A stretch of DNA of 64,000 bases from Deinandra increscens subsp. villosa. Its lineage: Eukaryota > Streptophyta > Magnoliopsida > Asterales > Asteraceae. This document shows positions 1 through 9,840 of the stretch, in pieces. Every line of letters begins with the position of its first letter. The stretch's first letter is position 1. The stretch covers positions 10,776,952-10,840,951 of the forward strand of contig JBCNJP010000006.1 of the NCBI GenBank assembly GCA_039602395.1, in the 5' to 3' direction. The notes beneath the pieces are model-generated. The model was not told where the DNA came from, ran no database searches, and saw only the letters and a list, made by a program, of their open reading frames with translations. Both the position numbers and the translations under genes were made by a program.

Positions 1-74
1 ATTCAAATTCTCTAATCTTTTGTTTTCCATGGTGGCGGTATATACTTGACGATGTGGACGATTCTTGCTTTTAG

Positions 75-3031
75 ATCCTGATGGTAAGCACTCAACACAC
101 TTGCATAATTATATTAATATAAATTTATAATTTATTATGTAACTATATTTCATTATTCACGCATTCTGACGGGTTAATAGATGTATACAATAAAGTTTAA
201 TTGTTAAAACGTAACGTAAATAAACCAAATATAAAAAAAGTGAGCAATTACGTACGTTAAACTAAAATAATAAAGAAAGTAAAAGAAAAAAGTAATACGT
301 AAACACCACGATTAGAAACTAAAACGATGAAAACATAAACGAAAGTTAATAATAATTAATAATCTATACGAGTTTGTCATTGTCATGTGACATCTAACCA
401 TCACACCAAATAACACAAAAGAACTATTCACCTAAGTTTGTAATAGTTAATACTATTATAGTAATTTAAAGTCCGTAATTATTGGAGGCTGAGTGTTAAA
501 AGCGTCAATTGCCTATTTGTCATTAGAATTTATTTGCCTATTTGTCATTAGAATTTATTTAATTTTTATATATAAAATATTAGTTTTTAAAAGAAAAAAA
601 TAATAATGTTAATGCTTTAGTTTAGTTGTGGCAGGTAAAAAATAAAAACTTCTTGTTTCGTCACTATTAAAGATGTTTCCAACTATAAATATCTAATAAT
701 TAATATAATAAGTTTAAAATATCATCTAAAAAAGTAGGAAAAAGATAGGGTTGTTGGTGATTATGATATGTTGAATTATTGTACGGACCAAATGCTAGAG
801 TTCAAAACATTTCCTAAAATAGAACGAAAATGATTGAGTGTGTTGCAGGTCCAATGTATCACATGGGATGGTACCATCTATTTTATCAGTACAATCCAGA
901 TTCTGCCATCTGGGGCAACATCACATGGGGTCACTCGATTTCCAAAGACATGATCAACTGGTTCCATCTCCCTTTCGCCATGGTTCCAGACCATTGGTAC
1001 GACATCGAAGGTGTCATGACCGGTTCGGCTACGGTCCTACCTAACGGTCAGATCATCATGCTTTACACGGGCAATGCGTACGATCTCTCCCAATTACAGT
1101 GCTTAGCGTACGCGGTCAATTCATCAGATCCACTCCTCCTCGAATGGAAAAAGTATGAAGGGAACCCGGTTTTGTTCCCACCGCCAGGTGTGGGGTTCAA
1201 GGACTTTCGGGACCCGTCCACTTTATGGATGGGGCCCGATGGCGAATATAGAATGGTAATGGGGTCCAAACACAACGAGACTATTGGTTGTGCTTTGATT
1301 TACCATACCACTAATTTTACGCATTTCGAACTGCAAGAGGAGGTGCTTCACGCGGTTCCTCACACGGGTATGTGGGAATGTGTTGATCTTTACCCGGTGT
1401 CCACCACACACACAAACGGATTGGACATGGTGGATAACGGGCCGAATGTTAAACACGTGTTGAAACAGAGTGGTGACGAAGATCGACATGATTGGTACGC
1501 GATTGGTACTTATGATGTGGTGACCGACAAGTGGTATCCAGACGATCCAGAAAATGACGTGGGTATCGGGTTGAGATACGATTACGGAAAATTTTACGCA
1601 TCCAAGACGTTTTATGACCAACATAAGCAGAGAAGGGTACTCTGGGGCTACGTTGGAGAAACTGATCCCCAAAAGTATGACCTTTCGAAGGGATGGGCTA
1701 ACATTTTGGTATGTCATTTTCACCTGTAAAATTTGCATTTTTGTATTTATTGATATTTTATTCTGCCTTTTTCATTTATAGAATATTCCAAGAACCATCG
1801 TTTTAGACACAAAAACAAAAGCCAATTTGATTCAATGGCCGATTGAAGAAACGGAAAAACTGAGATCGAAGAAATATGATGAATTTAAAGACGTCGAGCT
1901 CCAACCCGGGTCACTAATTCCCCTCGAGATAGGCACAGCCACGCAGGTAATACTTTAATATAGCGTTTTTAGTTTTTTGGATAATGAATATAATAACATA
2001 TTTTCAATTAGATATAAAACCTATAAAAATAAAAATAAGCGTCATAACATTACACAACACACTTACACACGAACATAAAATCTCATTTTAGTTTAAATAG
2101 CAATAAACTAATTTTATTTCTCGTGTCAAAGTTACCATACAACTAAAATGTTATAGTTATCGTGTGTGACAATAGCTTGTTCACTTTTCTAATAGTTCTA
2201 AACCTAACGTGGATATCTTTATATTTTTCAACCGTTGCAGTTGGATATAGTTGCGACATTTGAAATTGATGAAAAGATGTTGGAATCGACGCTTGAGGCC
2301 GATGTGTTGTTCAACTGCACGACTAGCGAAGGTTCGGTTGGGAGGGGTGTATTGGGACCATTTGGTGTGGTGGTTCTAGCCGACGCCCAACGCTCTGAGC
2401 AACTTCCAGTGTATTTCTATATTGCAAAAGATACAGATGGATCCTCAAGAACTTACTTCTGTGCTGACGAAACAAGGTTTTGTATTTGTTTCATTTCTGA
2501 TCTCCATGATCTGTTTGCCTCAAATCATTCATCATTAGTAAATCAGTGTTTGATCCGATCTCGAATATAAACTTATGCAGATCATCCAAGGATAAAGACG
2601 TAGGAAAATGGGTGTATGGAAGCAGTGTTCCGGTTCTTCAAGGCGAAAAATACAACATGAGGTTACTGGTATGTGAAATTTGACGGTTTGTAAGATCGAT
2701 TCCGCAATTACAATTCGAAATCCAACATAAATCTAAGATCTGAATCAATTTGAATTTACGTACGGTGGTTGTTGAATCCGTTGAAATTGATGTTGATATG
2801 TTATGCTGCTTGCAGGTGGACCATTCGATAGTGGAGGGGTTTGCACAGAACGGAAGAACGGTGGTGACATCGAGAGTGTACCCGACGATGGCCATCTACG
2901 GCGCTGCTAAGGTGTTTTTGTTCAACAACGCTACCGGAATCAGTGTGAAGGCATCTGTCAAGATCTGGAAGATGGCGGAAGCAGAGCTCGATCCTTTCCC
3001 TTTTTCTGGCTTGTTGGATAGATTGGTTTAG
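75..3031 (+). CDS. 1-FFT: Fructan:fructan 1-fructosyltransferase (GH32), 5' exon outside window
   Basis: This vacuolar GH32 enzyme moves fructosyl units between inulin chains to lengthen them. Exons read from splice sites: 75-83, 849-1708, 1782-1946, 2241-2476, 2581-2668, 2816-3031, with consistent phases and stop TAG at 3029-3031. They give about 524 residues; the family is roughly 615, so exon 1 (signal anchor and start) lies left of the window. Catalytic motifs seen: the nucleophile Asp in the 9-bp micro-exon (reads DPD after the split codon), RDP at 1208-1216, and WECVD with the acid/base Glu at 1376-1378. WECVD rather than WECPD places it on the vacuolar-invertase side. Phrases such as WYHLFYQYNP and MTGSATV match the Asteraceae 1-FFT proteins I remember. 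The invertase-typical Trp of the WTGS motif is Met here. 1-SST or vacuolar invertase are less likely alternatives. All visible exons are open. Confidence 0.87.
84..848 (+). other. 1-FFT intron between micro-exon and exon 3
   Basis: AT-rich intron of 765 bp, with donor GTAAGC directly after the micro-exon and acceptor TGTTGCAG before exon 3. Positions 1-74 are the end of the preceding intron, ending CTTTTAG. I see no coding potential or repeat here apart from a short direct duplication of TTGCCTATTTGTCATTAGAA near 506-560. Confidence 0.7.
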
Positions 3032-3355
3032 TCCCTACTTATTTTTATTATTGTTATTATTATTATTGTGAGGTGAAGTGGCATAAATCTGCTATAGTGG
3101 TGGGGGTGTTCTTGTAATTTTATGGTTTAGTATCATTTCATATCAGTGTTTGACGTGTTCTACATATCATATTTTCCACATGTTATACCTATTAAATTTA
3201 ATTAACAAATACAGAGCGCCTCATCATTGCATCTTAGGCCTATATATTGCAGCATCCACGTCAGGCTCGACTACTTTGCATTGTGGAATGCCTTAAGAAT
3301 ATCCCATCCAATGGGGTTTGTTCTATGTTAACATAAAAGATGGCTGCTGCTATTG
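1941..3355 (+). repeat. Segmental direct repeat, copy 1 (1-FFT 3' end)
   Basis: About 1.41 kb running from the exon 4/intron 4 junction of 1-FFT through intron 4, exons 5-7 and some 320 bp of 3' flank. It recurs in the same orientation at 7546-8948 with only scattered substitutions and small indels. Similarity ends abruptly at a shared TGCTGCTATTG. Confidence 0.93.
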
Positions 3356-3596
3356 TGCTGATCTCTTAGGTGGATCTAAAGATAAAATTGGATGGGATGT
3401 GTCTTTTTATGTCATGTTTATTCATCACCTGGGTGTTGTTTTTTGTTTTTGTTGTTTTGACTATGTAATTTCATTTTGGGTGCTAACCTCTGGCTAGTGT
3501 CTTCTAAGAATAGTTTTGTTGTTTCAAAAAAAAAAAATTAACTTGTTTAGGAACCTACTACCTATAAATTCACGAGACCTATGACATATCTTAGTC
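3032..3596 (+). other. 1-FFT 3' flank, ends in an A12 run
   Basis: Non-coding. 3032-3355 belongs to the duplicated block and must hold the 1-FFT 3' UTR. Copy-1-specific sequence from 3356 is T/G-rich and ends in twelve A at 3526-3537, which could be the tail of a LINE-type or other retroposed fragment. I cannot identify its body or a target duplication. Confidence 0.4.
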
Positions 3597-3830
3597 ACTA
3601 ATACAATACAACAACAATATATCCAGTAAAATCACACCCAAAGTACAAGGTCTGGGGAGGCTAAGAAGATGACAAACCTTACCTTTACCTTAAGGGTAAA
3701 GAGGTCGCACCCAAAAAGACCCCCGGCTCGAAACCACCCACAAAACACAGGCAAGTATCCACACCTAAACGATACTAAACACATAAAAGATAACGAAGGA
3801 ACGCAGAGCCATAGGTCATACTAGGTAGTG
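3597..3830. mobile_element. SINE-like repeat
   Basis: Contains an ordered set of phrases typical of a widespread tRNA-derived plant SINE group (TS/SolS-like): ACAACAACAATATATCCAG, AAGGTCTGGGGAGG, a stretch with CCTTACCTTTACC, and AGACCCCCGGCTCGAAA. The match is from memory of the family. The ends and a target duplication are not defined, and some internal bases are degraded. Confidence 0.5.
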
Positions 3831-4420
3831 GGCACCAATCAGGTAAAATATTGTTTGCGTTAGATATACCCAGACTACTATAATGTGCCTTTGTCTGGGT
3901 TTATACTACTATAACACTTTTTCAAAATTTTCCAAGCTCGTACCTAATTTGAGATTACTGCGACCTCCTCGTCGACTTACCACTCAACAACAAGCTTTCT
4001 ACTTTTTTCGATTAAGGGTCGAGAATCTATTTTTGATCCTATCCCAGCGAATGATCTTTACCACAACCTGCAAAATATCAATATCACTTTTCACAATCCA
4101 CCAGAGAAACAATAAGTCTGAAGGATCCATCTCGTCTAATTAAGTGTGCTTTGTATGTTTAAATTAAGTGTGCTAAGTGTGTTTAAGATTAAATAAAGCT
4201 TAATAACTCTTAAAGTGAAGAAAAGCATCTAGTATTACTATTTTGACTAGTTTGGATTACTTAATGGGGTAGAAGTTCAAATGAGAAGTTTAATAATGGG
4301 TGAGGTTATTGTGAGAAGTTTAATTTAGATAAGAAGGATAACAAGGAATCATAGCCATTAGTTATTCAATTAAATGAAGATCTATGACCCAAAATTTTCC
4401 TGTGTAGAGTTAAAGAGAGA
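3831..4420. other. Intergenic, no gene seen
   Basis: AT-rich sequence without a supported gene. A short imperfect tandem of AATTAAGTGTGCT occurs near 4139-4180. The remaining small ORFs have no recognisable content. Confidence 0.5.
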
Positions 4421-4429
4421 AACTAAAAA

Positions 4430-4790
4430 GGAAAAATGGATTTTAGTAATACAAGTTTTAACTTGTTGACGAATAATAATACGAGTTTTGAAATTTCCTC
4501 ACAAAAATACAGTTTTGTGGGTATTGGATTCTAATGATACACCGTTACTTTTTTACTAATGGTGTTAGTCTGTTGCCTACGTGGCATCTGACGTGGACTA
4601 TTTTCCTCCTACGTGGCACCTAACGTGGCACCTGCCACGTAGGCAACAGACTAACACCGTTAGTAAAAAAATAACGGTGTATCATTAGAATCCAATACCC
4701 ACAAAACTCGTATTATTGTGAGGAAATTTCAAAACTCGTATTATTATCCGCCAACAAGGTAAAACTTGTATTATTAAAATCCATTTTTCC
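4430..4790. mobile_element. Mutator-type foldback MITE with 9-bp TSD
   Basis: A 361-bp element made almost entirely of two inverted arms, 4430-4585 and 4633-4790, around a spacer of about 47 bp rich in ACGTGG. The outer ends read GGAAAAATGGA and its complement. It is flanked by a perfect 9-bp direct duplication, AACTAAAAA, at 4421-4429 and 4791-4799. Nine-base duplications with long terminal inverted repeats are the signature of Mutator-like elements. It has no coding capacity, so it would have been moved by a transposase in trans. Confidence 0.9.
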
Positions 4791-4799
4791 AACTAAAAA

Positions 4800-5400
4800 A
4801 AACAAAAGATGGAAGGGCATTTTTGACTTTTTATGTCCCAAAATTTTTAACACAATATGACATAGAGCAGTTTGACACAATAATCTAAACATTTGAAAGA
4901 GATTTTTTTTATTTTATATATAACAACACTGTAGGCGTTTTAAAGATTAAAAAACGCTTGTTTTTATGGTGTAATTTTTTTTAAAAAATTAATGCCGTAT
5001 CTAAGAGTAGCCGTGTACAGAATAACCGATTAACCGAACCGTCACTGATTAATAACCGAAACCGTAACCGAAAAAAATCGATTATTCATAAACCGATTTC
5101 GGTTTATATCTAACCGACGATTACAAATCGATTCATAAAAATATATTGCACATCGATTTTAAATCGGTTTATTTTAATCGATTTTCAAAATCGATTATTT
5201 GATTGGGAATCGATTTATTTATGTAAATTATTAAATTTTCCTAGATTGCTTTTGACTTTACATATTCTAGACACATATCTCAATCCTAGAAAACTAATTC
5301 ACCTTCTTTTTCTCTTTTTTCATCTTCGTCGATTACACTCACCAAGTCGTAATCAACCCTTATTTTTCGCCATTTTCATCCCTCTCCAACTCCTGCCGGA
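4800..5400. mobile_element. Spacer and hAT-type 5' subterminal region
   Basis: 4800-5000 is featureless AT-rich DNA. About 5010-5230 is dense in short forward and inverted AACCGA/TCGGTT and AATCGAT words following AGTAGCCGTGTACAG. This looks like the subterminal repeat zone that precedes many plant hAT transposase genes. The exact terminal inverted repeat and 8-bp target duplication could not be placed. Confidence 0.45.
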
Positions 5401-7486
5401 TTGTGGACTCAAGGCCAACCTAATATCCCTGCCGGAAAGTCGACTCAAGCTAATACCCCTGCCGGAACTAATGCAACCGCAGCCCGAGCCCCCCTCACTG
5501 TTTTAAGAGTGAAAACAACCAACCTATCGAAAGATATCTTTAGTCACATGGATTTGTGTGATATGTCAAATGGGAAAGAAATGGCTCTTTGTCACGGTTG
5601 TAACAAGTTCTTGAGTGCGACGACAAACTCTATATTGAGACAACACTTGTTAGTGCATTGTGATGCGGTGAAAAACCATCCGGGTAAGAATCAACCGCAA
5701 ATGGGTACGGATGGAGTGGCTTGGACTTACTCTTCGGATCATAACAGAGAGCTACTAGGGAACGTGATCATCCAACGCGGACTACCCTTCAACATGTTCG
5801 ATAACCCGATTTTGACAAGGTATTTTGACAACCCAATTTGAATATACCCAATTTTGAGCAGATTACTAGCAAAAAATTTCCTGTACATTTATACATGAAA
5901 TAACCCAGTTTTTTATATTTTATGGGTTCTATTAGTCTTGCTTAGAAATAAGGTTCGAACTAGTATCTCTGCGAATATAAAAAGGTAGTACTAACGAGAA
6001 GAACATGTAAAAGTAAAAACTATTTTATGGTTATAAATAATAATTATATATGTCGATAACTTATAGTTTATATATATTGTTGTTAGGCTGTACCAAACTG
6101 GCTTCAATAAGAAGTTTCAATCCTATTTGTAAAGGAGTATCATCGATAACTATCCAATGGTGGATAAGTTAATCAAGCTAAATTGTAACTGATTATTAAT
6201 TCACTAATTTCATTCTCTTGTTACTGATTTTGACAAGGTATATTCAACGTGCTCTCCAACCTCAATATAGACAAATAAGTCATGCTACTATTCGTCGTGA
6301 TTGTATGAAGCGTTGGAAAGAATGTAAAGAAAAGTTAGTGACCGGTTTTGCGGCTTTAAAAACCGGGGATAGCCTCACCACCGATGTGTGGTGGGCTCCT
6401 CATGGGTCACCGTTGTCGTATTTGTGTGTAACCGCCCATTGGATTGATCCCGAAAGTTGGATGATGATGAAACGTGTTATACCATTTGAGACTTATGGCT
6501 ACCCCCACACCGGTGCGGCTCTTTATCAAATGTTGGATGGGATCATTCAACATTACGGTTTGCAAGATAAGTTGGTTTCCATCTCGTTTGATAATGCATC
6601 AAATAACACCAATGCCGTGAATCGTTTAATTCTAAGATATAAACCATTTCGTTCGGGCGCTTTTTTCCACTCTAGATGTGTTGCTCACATAATTAATTTG
6701 GTGGTGAAGGATGGTTTAGAAGTTGAAAAAGTTAAGTCGGTTGTTGATAGTTTTTGAAAAATGTTGAAAGATATCTTTATGAGTGGTTGAGCAAGAGCCC
6801 TTCAATGTAGAAGGACATGTGAAGCGATTAAGACGCCTTGTTACGCGGCTAATTGGGATGTTGAAACTCGATGGAATTCGACTTGTATAATGTTTCTAAG
6901 TGCTTTGAAACAACGGTCCGGGTTAGATTTGTTTCATGGGGAGCTCGCGTCTAAAAATGCAAATATTGATCGTTTTTTTTATTGGGAATTACTTGAGAGT
7001 TTAACCGCTTTACTTGAAGCTTTTTTAACGACAACGTCACTTTGTCGGGGGTGTATTTTCCGACTAGTTGCTTGGTGCTTCCGCAATTGTATTTTATAAG
7101 CAAAAAAATAGGTGAGTTATTTTCTAGTGATGATGATCTTTATAGAAATGCCACCGGTTTTTTCTTGTGCTCTAGCTTTAAACCCGTGTTTCAATCAATT
7201 GGGTGTGGAGACTTTGCTAACCGATATTTGCTACGGTTTTGGGATGGTGGACAAAAAAAATCCAATGGCGGCTACTAACATGGTTATTGATTTTAAAACC
7301 CACTTTCAACACCTCTACGATCATTATTTGCGTAGATATGGGGACACCAATCCTATTCAAACCGCAATGGAATCGAACGCGTCATCGCAATCAAGAACTC
7401 CCAACGCAAGTTTGTTTAACCGGTTAAAAGAACAAAGTCACAAGCGAGCAAGGGGTGATTCAACAAGCAGTGAACTTGGAAGGTAA
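5401..7486 (+). pseudogene. hAT-family transposase (RICESLEEPER-like), broken
   Basis: Remains of a DNA-binding and catalytic transposase for cut-and-paste transposition. In order: a BED-type zinc finger with Cys-Cys and His-His/Cys spacing at about 5590-5660; after an insertion, the hAT core at 6241-6757 with TTDVWWAP, SISFDNASNN and a RCVAHIINLVV stretch typical of the family; then TRWNST near 6868; and further pieces to 7486 in shifting frames. It has in-frame stops after 6754 and several frameshifts. The C-terminal hATC dimerisation domain is not found before the truncated 1-FFT copy begins. Family assignment is secure. Whether it was ever autonomous is unknown. Confidence 0.82.
5820..6237 (+). 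mobile_element. 418-bp insert in the hAT gene, flanked by a 16-bp direct repeat and spliceable
   Basis: The 16 bases GATTTTGACAAGGTAT occur at 5808-5823 and again at 6226-6241. The reading frame entering the first copy continues correctly out of the second, so the DNA between is an insertion. Because the repeat contains AAG|GT, the segment 5820-6237 begins with GT, ends with AG, and its removal as an intron restores the frame exactly. The insert is AT-rich and has a possible B-box-like GGTTCGAAC near 5952, but no identifiable family. Confidence 0.7.
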
Positions 7487-7545
7487 TTTTATATTAATGT
7501 TTATTTGTTTAATATTTAAATGGTTTAGTGATTGCAACTAAGTCA

Positions 7546-8948
7546 CGCAAGTAATACTTTAATATAGCGTTTTTAGTTTTTGGATAGTGAATATAATAAC
7601 ATATTCTCGATTAGATGTAAAACCTATAAAAATAAAAATAAGCGTCATAACATTACACAACACACTTACACACGAACATAAAATCTCATTTTAGTTTAAA
7701 TAACAATAAACTAATTTTATTTCTCGTGTCAAAGTTACCATACAACTAAAATGTTGTAGTTATCGTGTGTGACAATAGCTTGTTCAATTTAGTAATAGTT
7801 CTAAACCTAACGTGGATATCTTTATATTTTTCAACCGTTGCAGTTGGATATAGTTGCGACATTTGAAATTGATGAAAAGATGTTGGAATCGACGCTTGAG
7901 GCCGATGTGTTGTTCAACTGCACGACTAGTGAAGGTTCGGTTGGGAGGGGTGTGTTGGGACCATTTGGTGTGGTGGTTCTAGCCGACGCCCAACGCTCTG
8001 AGCAACTTCCAGTGGATTTCTATATTGCAAAAGATACAAATGGATCCTCAAGAACTTACTTCTGTGCTGATGAAACAAGGTTTTGTATTTGTTTTACTTC
8101 TCATCTCCATGATCTGTTTGCCTCAAATCATTCATCATCAGTCAGTGTTTGATCCGATCTCGAATATAAACTTATGCAGATCATCCAAGGATAAAGACGT
8201 AGGAAAATGGGTGTATGGAAGCAGTGTTCCGGTTCTCCAAGGCGAAAAATACAACATGAGGTTACTGGTATGTGAAATTTGACGGTTTGTAAGATCGATT
8301 CCGCGATTTCAATTCGAAATCCAACACAGATCTAAGATCTGAATCAATTTGAATTTACGTACGGTGGTTGTTGAATCCGTTGAAATTGATGTTGATATGT
8401 TATGCTGCTTGCAAGTGGACCATTCGATAGTGGAGGGGTTTGCACAGAACAGAAGAACGGTGGTGACATCGAAAGTGTACCCGACGACGGCCATCTACGG
8501 CGCTGCTAAGGTGTTTTTGTTAAACAACGCTACCGGAATCAGTGTGAAGGCGTCTGTTAAGATCTGGAAGATGGCGGAAGCAGAGCTCGATCCTTTCCCT
8601 TTTTCTGGCTTGTTGGATAGATTGGTTTAGTCCCTACTTATTTTTTTTATTATTATTATTGTGAGGTGAAGTGGCTTAAATCTGCTGTAGTGGTGGGGGT
8701 GTTCTTATAATTTTATGGTTTAGTATCATTTCAAATCAGTGTTTGACGTGTTCTACATATCATATTTTCCACATGTTATACCTATTAAATTAAATTAACA
8801 AATACAGAGCGCCTCATCATTGCATCTTAGGCCTATATATTGCAGCATCCACGTCAGGCTCGACTACTTTGCATTGTGGAATGCCTTAAGAATATCCCAT
8901 CCAATGGGGTTTGTTCTATGTTAACGTAAAAGAGGGCTGCTGCTATTG
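7546..8948 (+). repeat. Segmental direct repeat, copy 2 (1-FFT 3' end)
   Basis: Second copy of the 1941-3355 block. Its left limit coincides with the exon 4/intron 4 junction; the base before the donor GT is A instead of G. The right limit is at TGCTATTG 8941-8948, where gypsy gag sequence begins. Exons 1-4 are absent upstream and the hAT remnant lies there instead. Confidence 0.93.
7844..8630 (+). pseudogene. Truncated 1-FFT copy (exons 5-7 only)
   Basis: Exon equivalents are 7844-8079, 8180-8267 and 8415-8630, with lengths identical to the first copy (236, 88, 216 bp) and the frames open. It encodes only the C-terminal beta-sandwich part of a GH32 protein. No catalytic motif is present because the propeller exons are missing. 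The acceptor before the last exon has changed from CAG to CAA (8414), which removes the correct splice site and leaves an AG one base later, out of frame. Amino-acid changes from copy 1 are few, so the duplication is recent. No promoter is visible. Confidence 0.9.
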
Positions 8949-9840
8949 ATGAAGTTGTGGGCTTTTTCCTGGATCGAGTAAAGTTTTGAGATGCAATACT
9001 CAAAAATGAAAGGCTGAAGATCAATCAGTTCAATAATATGTTGCATAAAGATTATCAGGAGTTTATAGCAGCTACCCGATGGAAGACTCTTGAAGAGGTA
9101 ATCAGTGTTGCCCGTGACCGGGAGCATGAGTTGAAGAAACAAGTTGAAAGAGGGGGAAAACAAGCAGGTGAAGGTAGTTTAACTTCTTCTAAGAAGCAAA
9201 AGACAACTAAGTCCTCTAAGAAATCAGAAAGTAAAAGTAGTGGAACCCCAAGGTGCAAGCATTGTGGCCGCTTGCATAAGGGTGAGTGTTATTTGAAGAA
9301 TAAACCTTGCTACAATTATGGGAAGACGGGGCACGGGGTGGCTCAATGCCCCAACCCTACTAGTTTGTGCTATGGTTGCGGAAAACCGAGACGTCGTTGG
9401 AGTGAGTGCCCAAACTTGAATCAGGGGGCGGGCCAAAGTGGAGGAAAAGTGGATATCCCCAAGGCTAAGGGGAGGGCTTTTCAGCTAAAGATGGATGATG
9501 CTAAAGTCGAGAAAGGAGTGGTTGCGGGTACTTTCCTTGTAAATTCCATGCATGCATATGTGTTGTTTGATACAGGTGCGAGCAGATCGTTTGTTTCATT
9601 CGATTTTGCTTGACACCCTTCCTTTATTACCGATAAGTTATAAAATTCCGTTAGAATTAAAAAGAGCGGATAGTAAAAGCCTTTTTGTCTTTGATATATG
9701 TCGTAATTGTAAAATTTCCATCGAGACGAGGAGTACCAAGTCGACCTTATACCAATCTCAATTAAAGAATTTAAAGTTGTGTTGGGAATGGATTGGCTAT
9801 CGAAATTCCATGCTAACTGGATTATAACCGCAAGGTGATA
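8949..9840 (+). pseudogene. Ty3/gypsy gag-protease fragment
   Basis: Starts mid-gag right at the end of the 1-FFT duplication. It shows a gag tail rich in Lys/Glu, then three zinc-knuckle-like units (CKHCGRLHKGEC, a second with Tyr replacing the second Cys, a third with Arg replacing His). A retropepsin motif with VLFDTGASRSFVS follows near 9562-9600. The frame is then lost; the downstream protease/linker continues in another frame to about 9830. No LTR, RT or integrase is attached, so it is a relic. Confidence 0.8.

Noticed and set aside
1223..1738. 171-codon ORF on the minus strand opposite 1-FFT exon 3
   Set aside because: Antisense shadow of a conserved GH32 exon; no independent motif or composition.
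5942..5965. tRNA-like B box (GGTTCGAAC) hinting at a tRNA gene or SINE in the hAT insert
   Set aside because: No convincing A box at the right distance, no cloverleaf and no A/T tail; a single 9-base match is weak.
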